From CAWDDG01 sp963801065 (GTDB taxonomy: Bacteria; Actinomycetota; Actinomycetes; Jiangellales; Jiangellaceae), in NCBI GenBank assembly GCA_963801065.1, contig CAWDDG010000008.1, forward strand, positions 310,001 through 374,000: DNA of 64,000 bases, given 5' to 3'. The notes under the pieces are model-generated. The model had not been told where the DNA came from, did not search any database, and saw nothing but the letters and a program-made list of their open reading frames with translations. Every line of letters starts with the position of its first letter. Positions within the stretch are counted from its first letter, which is position 1. Below, piece by piece: positions 35,442-44,594 of this stretch. The position numbers were made by a program, and so were the translations under genes.

Positions 35442-35623
35442 TGACTCACGACGGATGTCGTGGGCCAGGTCACCCTTTGGGGTGGAACGCCCGCTTTCCC
35501 GCCGCACGTTGACGACCCGTCACCGCGTGCTGCATGCGCGGTCGGCCGGCCCTGCCCTCTCTGACGGGCGGGGCCGCAGCGCGCCAGGAGCGCACCGCCC
35601 TTGTCCCCGACCGACGGATCTAC

Positions 35624-36733
35624 ATGTCCCCCCTGAACACCTGTACCCGGGTGGCTGGCGTCCTCACGCTTGCCGCCACCACGTCGATCGTCGTCGCGAT
35701 ACACGCACCCGCCGCGCAGGCGGCTGCAGTCGACCCCACGAAGGTCTCCGCCGCGGCCAGTGCCGCCGAGGCTGCGAAGTCGGCTCTCGTCCAGGCGACA
35801 GCGTCGAAAGCCGAGGCCGAGCAGGCCGTCTCCGAGGCCGCCACGGCGCTCGACGCGGCGCAGGATGCGCTGTCGTCCGCGCGCGACCACCTCACGATGC
35901 TCGACGATCGCGTGAAGGAAGCAACGGTGGAGCGGCTGACCGTCGAGAGCGACGGTGGCTTGCTCGATGTCGCCGCCGCGGCGACCGGCGAATCGGACTC
36001 GACGCTGGTCGACGCGGCCGGAACGGCGGTCACGGCCGGCCTGGGGGGCGTCGTCGGTCCCATCATCGGTGCGCTGAACCCGCTCGACGATGCCCTCGAC
36101 GAACAGGTGGAGGACGCGGACCGGGACCTCGCGGCTGCCGAGCGTCGGGAGCAGGCGGTGCGGGCGGACCGCGCGGAGGCGGTGCGTGCTCAGCGGGCGG
36201 TCGCGGTGAAGGTGTCCGAGGCCGAAGGCCTGCGGGACGCGGCCGATGCGGCCCTGGTGGCCACGGAGGATGACGAGAAGGCCGCCGGGGCGGCGAGCGC
36301 CGCCGCGGATGCGGCCGCCGAGAGCTTCGCTGCGTCGCTCGGCATCGACAAGCGGCTTGTCCTGCCCGGGATCGGCGCCATCAGCAGTCCGTACGGCATG
36401 CGCACGCACCCGATCACGGGTGCGCACAAGCTGCACACAGGAACGGACTTCCAGGTCGCGGATGGCCGGGCCTACGCTGCCGCGGCGGGGACGGTCGCCG
36501 CGGTGACGCGGGATGCGGCGTACGGAAACATGGTCACCATCGCCCACGGCAAGGGCGTCACGACCCGGTACGCGCATCTGGCCAGGTCGTTGGTCAAGCC
36601 CGGCGACACGGTCGCCGCGGCCCAGGTCGTGGGCCGGATCGGCTCGACCGGCCTGTCGACCGGACCACACCTGCATTTCGAGGTCCAGGTCGACGGCCAG
36701 TTCCAGAACCCGGCCACCTGGCTGGCACGCTAG
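35624..36733 (+). CDS. Secreted coiled-coil M23-family peptidase
   Basis: 369 aa from ATG 35624. A signal peptide (VLTLAATTSIVVAIHAPAAQAAA) is followed by an Ala/Glu-rich coiled coil (residues about 35-235, broken by a Gly-rich stretch GTAVTAGLGGVVGPIIGALN) and a C-terminal LytM domain. The zinc ligands appear as HTGTDF and HLHFEVQ, so it should be catalytically competent. Peptidoglycan endopeptidase outside the membrane; likely regulated through the CRP-type site upstream. Confidence 0.9.
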   Translation: MSPLNTCTRVAGVLTLAATTSIVVAIHAPAAQAAAVDPTKVSAAASAAEAAKSALVQATASKAEAEQAVSEAATALDAAQDALSSARDHLTMLDDRVKEATVERLTVESDGGLLDVAAAATGESDSTLVDAAGTAVTAGLGGVVGPIIGALNPLDDALDEQVEDADRDLAAAERREQAVRADRAEAVRAQRAVAVKVSEAEGLRDAADAALVATEDDEKAAGAASAAADAAAESFAASLGIDKRLVLPGIGAISSPYGMRTHPITGAHKLHTGTDFQVADGRAYAAAAGTVAAVTRDAAYGNMVTIAHGKGVTTRYAHLARSLVKPGDTVAAAQVVGRIGSTGLSTGPHLHFEVQVDGQFQNPATWLAR

Positions 36734-36761
36734 GCGCTCCTGACGCCCGTACCGTAGCCGA

Positions 36762-37568
36762 GTGGCCTACGACCGGATCTGGCTGCTGACGGACTACGGA
36801 TGGCGGGACGGATTCGTCGCCTCGTGCTACGGCGTGATCGCCCGGATCGCACCGGCAGCGCGGGTCGACGACATCACCCACGAGGTGCCTGCTCACGACG
36901 TCCGGCATGGTGCCGCCGTGCTCGCGCAGACAGTTGCGCACCTGCCGCCGTCGGTCATCGTCGGCGTGGTCGATCCCGGTGTCGGCACCTCGCGTCGGGG
37001 CGTGGCCCTGACGGCCGGCGGCTCGGTGCTGGTGGGACCCGACAACGGCCTGTTGCCGTGGGCCGCCGACACCTTGGGCGGCGTGAACGCGGCCGTCGAG
37101 CTCACCGAACCCGCCTACCAGATGCCGGTGTCGGCGTACACGTTCGCCGGGCGAGACGTCCTCGCGCCCGTGGCTGCACACGTGGCGACGGGCGTGCCGC
37201 TCGAGGCGTTGGGCCCGTCGGTGCCCGTCGCGGAGCTGGTCCGGCTGACGCCGCCGCGGGTCGAAGTCCGCCCCGGTGTGCTCGACACCGAGGTTCTGAC
37301 GACCGACCATTTCGGCAACGTCCAGCTCGCGGCAACGGCCGGTGACATGGACGCCGCGGACCTCGGGTCCGGCCGGGTCGAGGTCGGCGTTGGCGATCGA
37401 GCCGTCGAGATGGCCATGGGCGTCACCTTCGCGGACGTGGCACCTGGCGACTTCGTGCTCTTCGTGGACTCGGCCGGTCATGTCGCACTCGCCCTGAACA
37501 AGGGCGATGCCGCCGACGAGCTCGACCTCGGATCCGGCGACCGCGTCACCGTCACGCCGACGCAGTGA
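36762..37568 (+). CDS. SAM hydroxide adenosyltransferase (DUF62)
   Basis: 268 aa from GTG 36762. LLTDYGWRDGFVASCYGVIA, VVDPGVGTSRRGVAL and TTDHFGNVQLA are the hallmark blocks of the SAM-dependent chlorinase/fluorinase-related family. Non-halogenating members hydrolyse S-adenosylmethionine to adenosine and methionine. The fluorinase-specific loop is not evident, so hydrolysis is the default assignment. Its stop overlaps the end of the convergent PheS-like gene by 17 bp. Confidence 0.9.
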   Translation: MAYDRIWLLTDYGWRDGFVASCYGVIARIAPAARVDDITHEVPAHDVRHGAAVLAQTVAHLPPSVIVGVVDPGVGTSRRGVALTAGGSVLVGPDNGLLPWAADTLGGVNAAVELTEPAYQMPVSAYTFAGRDVLAPVAAHVATGVPLEALGPSVPVAELVRLTPPRVEVRPGVLDTEVLTTDHFGNVQLAATAGDMDAADLGSGRVEVGVGDRAVEMAMGVTFADVAPGDFVLFVDSAGHVALALNKGDAADELDLGSGDRVTVTPTQ

Positions 37569-38679
37569 CCCGCGCGCCTTCGTGGAGAGAGTCGTAGATC
37601 CGATCCCGGAGTGTGTTCACCTCCGTGGCGGTCAGCGTCCGGTCCATCGCGCGCAGCACGATCCTGAGCAGGACGTTGTCCTGACCGGGACGCATCCCGA
37701 GCCGGTCGTGCGCCGGCGTGGGGAGTTCGTCGTACGGCGTCGTGGACACGACCGCGACCTCCTCGACGAGATCGGCGTCGGCTCCGAGGGCGTCACGGAC
37801 CCGGTCGCCCAGCGTCTCGGCGTCCGCGCCTGAGTCGACGGCCACCGAGAGGTCGCGCCGCGTCGCCGGGAGCGCCGATACCGCGCGGTACGGCGCCAGG
37901 TCGAGCATTTGTTCTGCCACGCGGGGATCCTCCGAGCGCAGCAGCCGGATGTCGGGTATCCCCTTGCGCAGCATCATCGCCCGGTCCAGGCCGATGCCGA
38001 GGGCGAGGCCACTCCAGCGATCCGGATCGAGGCCCGCCCTGGCGAGGACGTGTGGTGCCGCAAGGCCACACTCGGCCAGCTCGACCGGGTGGTCGCGGTC
38101 GATGGCCTCGACCTCGCGGCCGCCCTCGGTGTAGGGGTGCTCGGCGGTGGACCAGCGCCAGTGCCGGCCCGGCACGAGTGCGGCGACGAGCGTGCCGACC
38201 ATTACGGCCAGGTCGGCGTGGTCGAGCCGGCGACCGTCGCGGCGCACTCGCCACAGGTCGAGCTGGTGAGGCGTGCCGGTGTGCAGGCGGTCGATGGTGT
38301 CACGTCGGTGGCAGATGCCTGGCAGTGCGATCAGCACGTCGTCGGTGCCGTCCGGCTCGGCTGCCAGTGACCGAAGGGCAGGTGGGACTCCGGCAGAGGT
38401 GTGGCTTCGCAGCACGCAGCCGTCGCTGACGTAGCGCGTGTATCGGGCGTCGCGCGCGACAGCATCCGGGGCGTAACCGAGCCGGTCGTAGTTGTCGTCG
38501 ACAGGGACGACAGGCCCAGCTCGGATCACCCGAGGCTGGCTCGGCCAGATGTGCGCGAGCGAGCCGAGCGCCTGATCGACGAGGAGCTGGAGCGCGTGCG
38601 GACCCTGGGCCGGGTCGGTGAGGTCGCGGATCGACAGGGCCGAGACGAGTGCGTTCGGGGACAGCGGTGTGACGGACAT
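37552..38679 (-). CDS. PheS-like class II tRNA synthetase homologue with FDX-ACB domain
   Basis: 375 aa. Residues about 60-260 resemble the PheRS alpha catalytic core: motif-2-like CVLRSHTSAG and motif-3 SGLALGIGLDRAMMLRKGIP. The C-terminal 95 residues (YRAVSALPATRRDLSVAVDS onwards) look like the ferredoxin-fold anticodon-binding domain normally found at the end of PheRS beta. The combination mimics single-chain mitochondrial PheRS but the insert sequences differ and the N-terminal coiled coil of PheS is absent. Bacterial pheS/pheT should exist elsewhere, so this is a paralogue of unknown substrate (I recall such proteins being called a PheS-related mystery ligase). Confidence 0.8.
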   Translation of the reverse strand: MSVTPLSPNALVSALSIRDLTDPAQGPHALQLLVDQALGSLAHIWPSQPRVIRAGPVVPVDDNYDRLGYAPDAVARDARYTRYVSDGCVLRSHTSAGVPPALRSLAAEPDGTDDVLIALPGICHRRDTIDRLHTGTPHQLDLWRVRRDGRRLDHADLAVMVGTLVAALVPGRHWRWSTAEHPYTEGGREVEAIDRDHPVELAECGLAAPHVLARAGLDPDRWSGLALGIGLDRAMMLRKGIPDIRLLRSEDPRVAEQMLDLAPYRAVSALPATRRDLSVAVDSGADAETLGDRVRDALGADADLVEEVAVVSTTPYDELPTPAHDRLGMRPGQDNVLLRIVLRAMDRTLTATEVNTLRDRIYDSLHEGARVTASA

Positions 38680-38778
38680 GACCGGGCCTTTCGAGGCTGG
38701 CTCGATGGTCGAGCGCCGCGACGGGCACTCTGCATCGGGTTGGCTGGGGGCCTCCCCCGGCCGGTCGTCCGTGGAGGG

Positions 38779-38850
38779 TCAGGCGTGCGGGCCCTCCGGG
38801 CGGCGGACGTTCGCCGACCGGGGGCAGCCGAACCAGCGCCGACCTGTCAT
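38779..38850 (-). other. 23-codon ORF coupled to XdhC stop, upstream of the PheS-like gene
   Basis: ATG at 38850 overlaps the XdhC stop (ATGA) and the frame encodes MTGRRWFGCPRSANVRRPEG plus three residues. It is followed by a GC-rich hairpin (GGGG-GAGG-CCCC) before the PheS-like start at 38679. It could be a leader peptide or chance; there is no run of Phe codons, only one. Confidence 0.25.
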
Positions 38851-39425
38851 GTGCTCAAGGGTAGCGCGTCGGCAGTCGACACGCCCTCGTCGAAAGCGAA
38901 GCCACCGGGCCGGCCGGCGCGGTCGGCGAGCAGGCCCGCCAACGTGGCAACGGCGATCTCCGGCGGAGTACGCGACCCGATGTTCAGGCCGATCGGGCGG
39001 TGAACCCGCTCGATGTCGGATTGCTGCACGCCGAGCTCGCCGAGCGCGGCGACGTGTGGCCCGACGTGGCGGGGAGACCCCATGACGCCCACCCACCGGG
39101 CCGGGAAGGTCAAGACGTCGCGGAGAACGGCGCCGAGCTCGGATCGATGATGGTCGGTGACGACCACGTCGGTCGAGGGGTCGATCCCCGCGCCGGCGGC
39201 GTCCTGGACGACGAGGTCGGCGTCGAATGCTCCGTTCGACTCGACCGGGTCGAGGAGAACGGTCGCGTAGCCGAGATGACGGCCGAAATGCACCAGATGC
39301 GATGCGACCGGAGAGGCGAAGACCACGACCAGCCTGCGGTCGCTCGTGTCGAGCGAAGCGTCGCCATGGGCGACGGCACAGGTCGGGTCGTCCGCTGGGC
39401 CGCTCGTAGCGCTCATGCCGCTCAT
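38847..39425 (-). CDS. XdhC-family Rossmann protein
   Basis: 192 aa. The sequence LVVVFASPVASHLVHFGRHLG, DVVVTDHHRSELGAVLRDVL and RWVGVMGSPRHVGPH matches the C-terminal Rossmann domain of XdhC, with PIGLNIGSRTPPEIAVATLAG near the end. XdhC proteins prepare molybdenum cofactor for xanthine-dehydrogenase-type enzymes. The N-terminal CoxI domain is missing, so this is a single-domain form. No xanthine dehydrogenase genes are adjacent. Confidence 0.85.
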   Translation of the reverse strand: MSGMSATSGPADDPTCAVAHGDASLDTSDRRLVVVFASPVASHLVHFGRHLGYATVLLDPVESNGAFDADLVVQDAAGAGIDPSTDVVVTDHHRSELGAVLRDVLTFPARWVGVMGSPRHVGPHVAALGELGVQQSDIERVHRPIGLNIGSRTPPEIAVATLAGLLADRAGRPGGFAFDEGVSTADALPLST

Positions 39426-39438
39426 GCCGCCACGTTAG

Positions 39439-40392
39439 TCATGCCTCGTCGGCTGCTGCAGCGAGCTCGGCGGCAGTCGGCGGATCGGCGCCCCGGCGCG
39501 CGGTGGTCAGGGCGGCCACGAGGTTGGCCTGCTCGGCGACGTCGCGGAGCGTCGTGGTTCCGCATCGGGCGAGCCGGTCGTGGGCACCTGGACCGAGAAG
39601 GTCGTGACGCCGCAGCGCATCGACCAGCCCTGCGGTGAACGCGTCGCCGGCGCCGACGGTGTCGACGACCTCGACGCGACGGGCGGGCACGTCAACGCGT
39701 GCGCCGTGGCCCGTCATGGCGATGGCGCCGTCACCGCCGCGGGTCACGACGACGAGCGCCGGGCCGGCCCCGAGCCAGCTGGTGGCAACCTGTTCGGCGT
39801 TCTCGCCGGGCGCGATCCACGCCAAGTCCTCGTCGCTCACCTTGACGACGTCCGCCAGCCCGACCTGTGCCGCGAGCCGGTCTCGGGCGCGATCGCGGGG
39901 GCCGACCAGGGCGGGGCGCAGGTTCGGATCGAGCACGATAGTCACCGCACCGCGGTCGTGCTCGCGGCGCATGAGGGCCGTCAGCGCCGTTGCTCCCGGT
40001 TCCATCGCGACCGCGAGCGACCCCGTGCACAGCGCGACCGCCTCGCTGGGGAGAGCAGCGGGCAGCTCGTCGCGGGACCATCCCCAGTCGGCGGTGCCGT
40101 CCACGTAGAAGTCGTACGACGCGTGGCCGTCCTCGGCGACCGACACGACGGCCACGGTGGCGGGTGCCGTCGTCGCGACGGCGTAGGCGAGCCCCACGCC
40201 GCTGCCGATCAGGTGGGATCGAACGATCTGGCCGAATCGTCCGGTCCCGAGCCTGGCCAGGAACTCGGTCGGCGTCCCCAGCCGCGACAGTCCCACGGCC
40301 ACGTTGGCCGGAGAACCGCCGGCGACGGCGCGGAACAGGCCGTCGCCCTCGTCGACCAGGTCGACCAGGGCTTCGCCCGCGACCACGATCAT
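39439..40392 (-). CDS. PfkB-family carbohydrate kinase (fructokinase-like)
   Basis: 317 aa from the ATG at 40392 (MIVVAGEALVDLV). Both PfkB signatures are present: GGSPANVAVGLSRLGTPTEF near the N-terminus and DTVGAGDAFTAGLVDAL with the catalytic aspartate near the C-terminus. FARLGTGRFGQIV-like and FYVDGTADW segments fit fructokinases. Substrate inferred only. It diverges from the malic enzyme gene with 117 bp between starts. Confidence 0.9.
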   Translation of the reverse strand: MIVVAGEALVDLVDEGDGLFRAVAGGSPANVAVGLSRLGTPTEFLARLGTGRFGQIVRSHLIGSGVGLAYAVATTAPATVAVVSVAEDGHASYDFYVDGTADWGWSRDELPAALPSEAVALCTGSLAVAMEPGATALTALMRREHDRGAVTIVLDPNLRPALVGPRDRARDRLAAQVGLADVVKVSDEDLAWIAPGENAEQVATSWLGAGPALVVVTRGGDGAIAMTGHGARVDVPARRVEVVDTVGAGDAFTAGLVDALRRHDLLGPGAHDRLARCGTTTLRDVAEQANLVAALTTARRGADPPTAAELAAAADEA

Positions 40393-40509
40393 GGCCGATA
40401 CGCTACGACTCGGGACGCCGCGCGGGGCCCATTGGTACCGCGGAGCATCGGTCAGTGGCACGATCCTTGGCGTCGAATCGTTCCGCGTGTCGCCGAAGGA
40501 GCCGGCCCC

Positions 40510-41943
40510 TTGGCAAACGTGCCCAGCGTGTCCTACTCGATCACCGTCCGCCTCGAGGTAGCCGCGGGCGGAACCGCCATCAGCCTGCTCACCACGGCCG
40601 TCGAGAAGGCCGGCGGACTCGTCACCGGGCTCGACGTCACCGGTTCAGGTCATGACCGCATCCAGGTCGACGTCACGTGCGCTGCGACGTCGACGGCTCA
40701 CGCTGATGAGCTCGTGCAGGCGCTCCGGTCGGTCGAGGGCGTCACGATCGGCAAGGTCAGCGACCGGACTTTCCTCGTCCATCTGGGTGGCAAGCTCGAG
40801 GTCAGGTCCAAGGTGCCGATCCGCAACCGCGACGACCTCTCGCTGGTCTACACGCCCGGTGTGGCACGCATCAGTTTGGCGATCGCCGAGAACCCGGAGG
40901 ACGCCCGCAGGCTGACCATCAAGCGGAACACGGTCGCCGTGGTCACCGACGGCTCGGCAGTGCTGGGTCTCGGCAACCTCGGGGCGATGGCGGCGTTGCC
41001 GGTGATGGAGGGCAAGGCCGCGCTCTTCAAGCGCTTCGCCGACATCGATGCGTTCCCGATCTGCCTGGACACCCAGGACACCGATGAGATCGTCATGATC
41101 GTCCAGGCGATCGCCCCGGTGTTCGCGGGGATCAATCTGGAGGACATCTCGGCGCCTCGGTGCTTCGAGGTGGAGGCGCGTCTGCGTGAGCTTCTGGACA
41201 TCCCCGTTTTCCACGACGACCAGCACGGGACCGCGATCGTCGTCCTCGCTGCGCTGTACAACGCGCTCAAGGTCGTGGGTAAGGACATCGGCTCGATCAG
41301 GGTGACCATGGCCGGCGCCGGCGCAGCCGGTCGGGCCGTCGCCCAGCTCCTGTTGGTGGCCGGCGTCCGCGACATCGTGGCTGCAGATCGGGTCGGCGTG
41401 ATCCATGCGGGCCGTTCCGATCTTCACGGCGCGGCGGCGTGGTTCACCGAGCACACGAATCCGCGGCGGATCACGGGCGCATTGCGTGATGCGCTCTCCG
41501 GTTCGGACGTGTTCATCGGTGTCTCCGGCCCCGACATCCTCACCGGGGACGACATCGCGACCATGGCCGACGGAGCCGTCGTCTTCGCGCTGGCCAACCC
41601 CGACCCGGAGGTGGATCCGGTCGACGCTGCCGCGCACGCGAGAGTCGTCGCGACCGGCCGGAGCGACTACCCGAACCAGATCAACAACGTGCTGGCCTTC
41701 CCGGGCGTGTTCCGGGGATTGCTGGATGCGCACAGCCGAACCGTGACGACCGAGATGCTGCTGGCCGCGGCGCAGGCACTGGCTGGGACGGTGAGCGACG
41801 ACGAGCTCAATCCCTCCTACATCGTGCCGAGCGTGTTCCACCCCGGCGTGACCGAGGCCGTCGCGAGCGCGGTCCGTCGCAGCGTCGAGGAGGTCCGCCA
41901 CCACATCGAGGAGACCGGCGAGATCCCGGCGCAGCCCGTCTGA
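40510..41943 (+). CDS. NAD-dependent malic enzyme with N-terminal ACT domain
   Basis: 477 aa from TTG 40510; GTG 40519 is an alternative. The N-terminal VSYSITVRLEVAAGGTAISL is an ACT-like regulatory module (residues about 5-80). The malic enzyme core follows with SLVYTPGVARISLAIAE, VTDGSAVLGLGNLGAMAALP, FAGINLEDISAPRCFEVE and VFHDDQHGTAIVVLAAL; the nucleotide fold has MAGAGAAGRAVAQLL. Oxidative decarboxylation of malate to pyruvate. The architecture is the usual actinobacterial one. Confidence 0.95.
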   Translation: MANVPSVSYSITVRLEVAAGGTAISLLTTAVEKAGGLVTGLDVTGSGHDRIQVDVTCAATSTAHADELVQALRSVEGVTIGKVSDRTFLVHLGGKLEVRSKVPIRNRDDLSLVYTPGVARISLAIAENPEDARRLTIKRNTVAVVTDGSAVLGLGNLGAMAALPVMEGKAALFKRFADIDAFPICLDTQDTDEIVMIVQAIAPVFAGINLEDISAPRCFEVEARLRELLDIPVFHDDQHGTAIVVLAALYNALKVVGKDIGSIRVTMAGAGAAGRAVAQLLLVAGVRDIVAADRVGVIHAGRSDLHGAAAWFTEHTNPRRITGALRDALSGSDVFIGVSGPDILTGDDIATMADGAVVFALANPDPEVDPVDAAAHARVVATGRSDYPNQINNVLAFPGVFRGLLDAHSRTVTTEMLLAAAQALAGTVSDDELNPSYIVPSVFHPGVTEAVASAVRRSVEEVRHHIEETGEIPAQPV

Positions 41944-41963
41944 TCGGTGCCTGCGCCACCGGC

Positions 41964-43527
41964 TCAGAATGGCCAGGCCTCGTCGTCCGCGGCGGGCCGG
42001 GAGTCCGTCGGGTCATGCTCCAGCACGGGAGGCGTTGGCGATTCGTACATGTGGCCCGTCGGCGCGACCCAGGTGATCGTGCCGTCGTCGGCGAGCCGCC
42101 AGCTCCAGCCGCCTTCGGTCTTCGCGCGGTGGTGGTGACGACACAAGGGCCCCAGGTTCGCGGCGCACGTCGGTCCGTGCGGGAAGGGCTCGCGGTGATC
42201 GAGATCACATCTCTCGGCCGGCTGACGGCAGCCCGGGAACGCGCAGACCTGGTCGCGAGCCACGACGTGGTCGCGTAGGTGGGGTGGTGGCCGGTACACC
42301 GTCGTGCCGTAGTCGAGCAGGATGCCTGACGCCGGGTCGGTGAGCAGCCTGCGCCAGGTTGCGTCAGGGTCCGCAGCGATCCGGCGCGCTACTTCGGCCG
42401 GTATGGGTCCGTATCCGGCCAGCTCTGCGGGCTGGTCGTCGAGGCCGAGCAGGGTGGTGGCCGCGACGGTGACCTGGATGTGCGGCCCACTGCGGCGCCG
42501 GCGCGCCGGCCGTCGACGGGCTGAGCGGTTGCCACGCCTTGCGATCTCACCTGCGGCGTCGGCTCCGTCGTGGCCCGGTGCGGCGTATCCCCTGCGAAGC
42601 ACGGCCCGGCAGATGTCGACCAGGGCATCGGCTCGCCGCGCCTCGATCCCGCGCGGATCGGCCGGGTCGGAGCAGCGTGCGATCGTGTCAACCGACGTGA
42701 AGATCGCCATCGCGTCGTCGGCCGCCAGAACCGCGCTGATCTCGGCCATGCCGTCGGGCAGGACGTGCATGCGAAGGCACCGTCCCGCCTTCGCCTTCAC
42801 GTGCCGCTTGGATGCTGCCTGCGGATCGACGGCGGCCACCGCGCGGAGCAGACTGCGGCGGAGCTCCGATGTGGTTTGCGATCCGGCGCGGCGCAGAACA
42901 CGTTCCTCGACGCCCCGACGGTTCTCGGCATCGGCGAGGACGGCCGTGTGGTCGGCTATGGCCCGCGCCTTCGACAGGTCGATCCGTCCCTCGAGCAGAG
43001 CCTCGCGGGTGGCTGGAAGACGCTCTGCCAAGTCGAGCGCGATGGCGAGCTTGAGGTCGGCCGCGCGGCGGGTGATCCGCAACCTCGTGGCGATCTCGTC
43101 GGCGGCGAACTCGCTCACGGTCCTGCCGGGTCGGTCGGGGGCATAGGGCCCAGGCCTGCGGCGGGCGAACTCCGCGACCGTGTCGCACTGTTTCGCCTGC
43201 GCCCAGCTGATCAACTGGTCCCATCTCGCGGTCGGCCTCGAGCAGGTCATGGCTGGACAGGCTCGCCGGCTCGATCCTCGCCAACGCATCGGCCGATACC
43301 GGCCCGCCAAGCATGTCGGCAGCGGAATCATCCGCAGACGGCTTGCATCGCCACAGCGCCCTGCGCTGCGGAGCTCGGAACACGCCGGGCGCGAGCCGCT
43401 GCGCCCGCTCGAACGGACCTTCAGCGATTCTCGCCGGCCGTGCCGGCATGAGGGCGGACAGCCGTGCCAGCGCCGCCTCGCGGGCTTCACCCGACGAGGC
43501 GCTGGGCCGGCTGACCGATTCGAACAT
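41964..43527 (-). CDS. DUF222/HNH endonuclease domain protein (13E12-like), +1 frameshift
   Basis: Start at the ATG of 43527 (MFESVSRPSASSGEAREAAL). The frame breaks at about 43223-43225 by one extra base; removing it gives 521 codons including stop. The N-terminal DUF222 helical part (ADEIATRLRITRRAADLKLA, EGRIDLSKARAIADHT) is followed by a basic linker and a C-terminal HNH domain, CAFPGCRQPAERCDLDHREP then GPLCRHHHRAKTEGGW. These multicopy actinobacterial proteins are of unknown function and may be mobile-element related, but no terminal repeats are seen here. Confidence 0.87.
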
Positions 43528-43627
43528 ACGTCCAGTGTCCCAGCGACCACTGACACTATCGGGCTGGTTCGCCAACCAGTTCGGCCATCTGGAAGATCCC
43601 GTCCTGCGACTGGCGTGCGGTGGTGAA

Positions 43628-44350
43628 TCACCGTGAGGAACCTAATCGGCACCCGCCGAGCTCGGCCGCCAGCTCGTCTAGTTCGATGCCGCGTGCCTCC
43701 AGCACCAGTCGCAGCGGGTTGGGTCCGCCTCCGGTCCAACCGAGCGGGGCCAGCTCTCTTCGGCTACGGCGGCTGAGTTGCGTGCCGAGCGGTTCGCGGG
43801 CATCGTGCAGCACGCCGTAGAGCAGATGTTCCGGCCCGATCCCGGCATCGCCCCGTCGGTTGGCGAATCGGGCGGCGATGTCGAAGGAGCGTTTGGCCAG
43901 CAGGTAGACGCACAGCGGATTGGGCCGGGGGTGGCCGCCGCGCCACCGCGGCCGGCGCCGCACCCGTCGCTCGGCCGCCTGAAGCGCATCGGTGCCGAAG
44001 GTCGCTTCAAGGCGCCGGCGCACCTCCTCTACCTCGATGCCGAGGCTCCGCAGCGCACCAGCCGGATCGACACGCGGCCCCAGCGTTGGACCGACGCGCA
44101 GCAGTTCGGCGCGCGCGGTATTCAGGTCCAAACCCTGTGCCCGCAGCAGTGCGGCCGCTTCGCTGGTGCCGTGCCGCAACAGCCCGAGCAGCACGTGCTC
44201 GTCCGCCAGGCAGGGATGGCCGAGCTCCCGGACCTCGACGAACGCGAGCCGCAGCACCTCTCGGCCGTCCGGCGTCAGCCGTTCCCATGTGCCACCAACC
44301 CCGTCGTCGCCTATCGCGGCACGGAGAAGACGGGTCAGCCGTTCCCACAT
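43628..44350 (-). CDS. Stand-alone Clp N-terminal domain protein
   Basis: 240 aa, overlapping the upstream HTH gene (GTGATG at its stop; GTG 44353 is the alternative start). It contains two Clp-N-type repeats: VLRLAFVEVRELGHPCLADE with HVLLGLLRHGTSEAAALLRA, and FDIAARFANRRGDAGIGPEH with LLYGVLHDAREPLG. ClpA/ClpC N-domains bind adaptors and substrates, but no AAA+ domain follows, so this protein could be an adaptor, decoy or regulator of Clp proteolysis. Basic C-terminal part RRSRRELAPLGW separates further repeat-like sequence. Confidence 0.85.
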   Translation of the reverse strand: MWERLTRLLRAAIGDDGVGGTWERLTPDGREVLRLAFVEVRELGHPCLADEHVLLGLLRHGTSEAAALLRAQGLDLNTARAELLRVGPTLGPRVDPAGALRSLGIEVEEVRRRLEATFGTDALQAAERRVRRRPRWRGGHPRPNPLCVYLLAKRSFDIAARFANRRGDAGIGPEHLLYGVLHDAREPLGTQLSRRSRRELAPLGWTGGGPNPLRLVLEARGIELDELAAELGGCRLGSSR

Positions 44351-44592
44351 CACGCCTGCTCCTTGCTGCGCAACCGCAAACCGTGCTTGTAATGCACAGC
44401 CTGCTTGGTCACGCCTAGCCGTCGCGCGATGTCCCGCAACGACCAGCCCTGTGCGCGGGCGCTGTCCACCTGGAGTTCCTCAAGCACCTCCACCAGCTGC
44501 CGCAACGCCACCACCGCCGTCAGCCCTACCTCCGGGTCGCTGCTCGTCGCCGCGTCCATCAGCCGCCGGCTCTCCTCGACGTCCACGCTCAT
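44350..44592 (-). CDS. Small helix-turn-helix protein paired with Clp-N protein
   Basis: 80 aa from the ATG at 44592. Residues about 49-70 form an HTH (WSLRDIARRLGVTKQAVHYK) of the sigma-70 region-4/Xre-like kind. N-terminal helices (VALRQLVEVLEELQVDSARA) would dimerise. Translationally coupled to the Clp-N gene. Its promoter appears leaderless and carries two palindromes made of one half-site, suggesting autoregulation. Confidence 0.85.
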   Translation of the reverse strand: MSVDVEESRRLMDAATSSDPEVGLTAVVALRQLVEVLEELQVDSARAQGWSLRDIARRLGVTKQAVHYKHGLRLRSKEQA

Positions 44593-44594
44593 AC

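Noticed and set aside
35418..35623. c-di-AMP (ydaO-type) riboswitch upstream of the M23 gene
   Set aside because: Such leaders are common at actinobacterial hydrolase genes, but I could not find the conserved core segments here. Only the CRP-type palindrome is convincing. A covariance-model search would settle it.
41964..43527. Insertion sequence or homing element around the HNH gene
   Set aside because: No terminal inverted repeats, target-site duplication or interrupted gene; DUF222-HNH proteins are common single chromosomal genes in actinobacteria.
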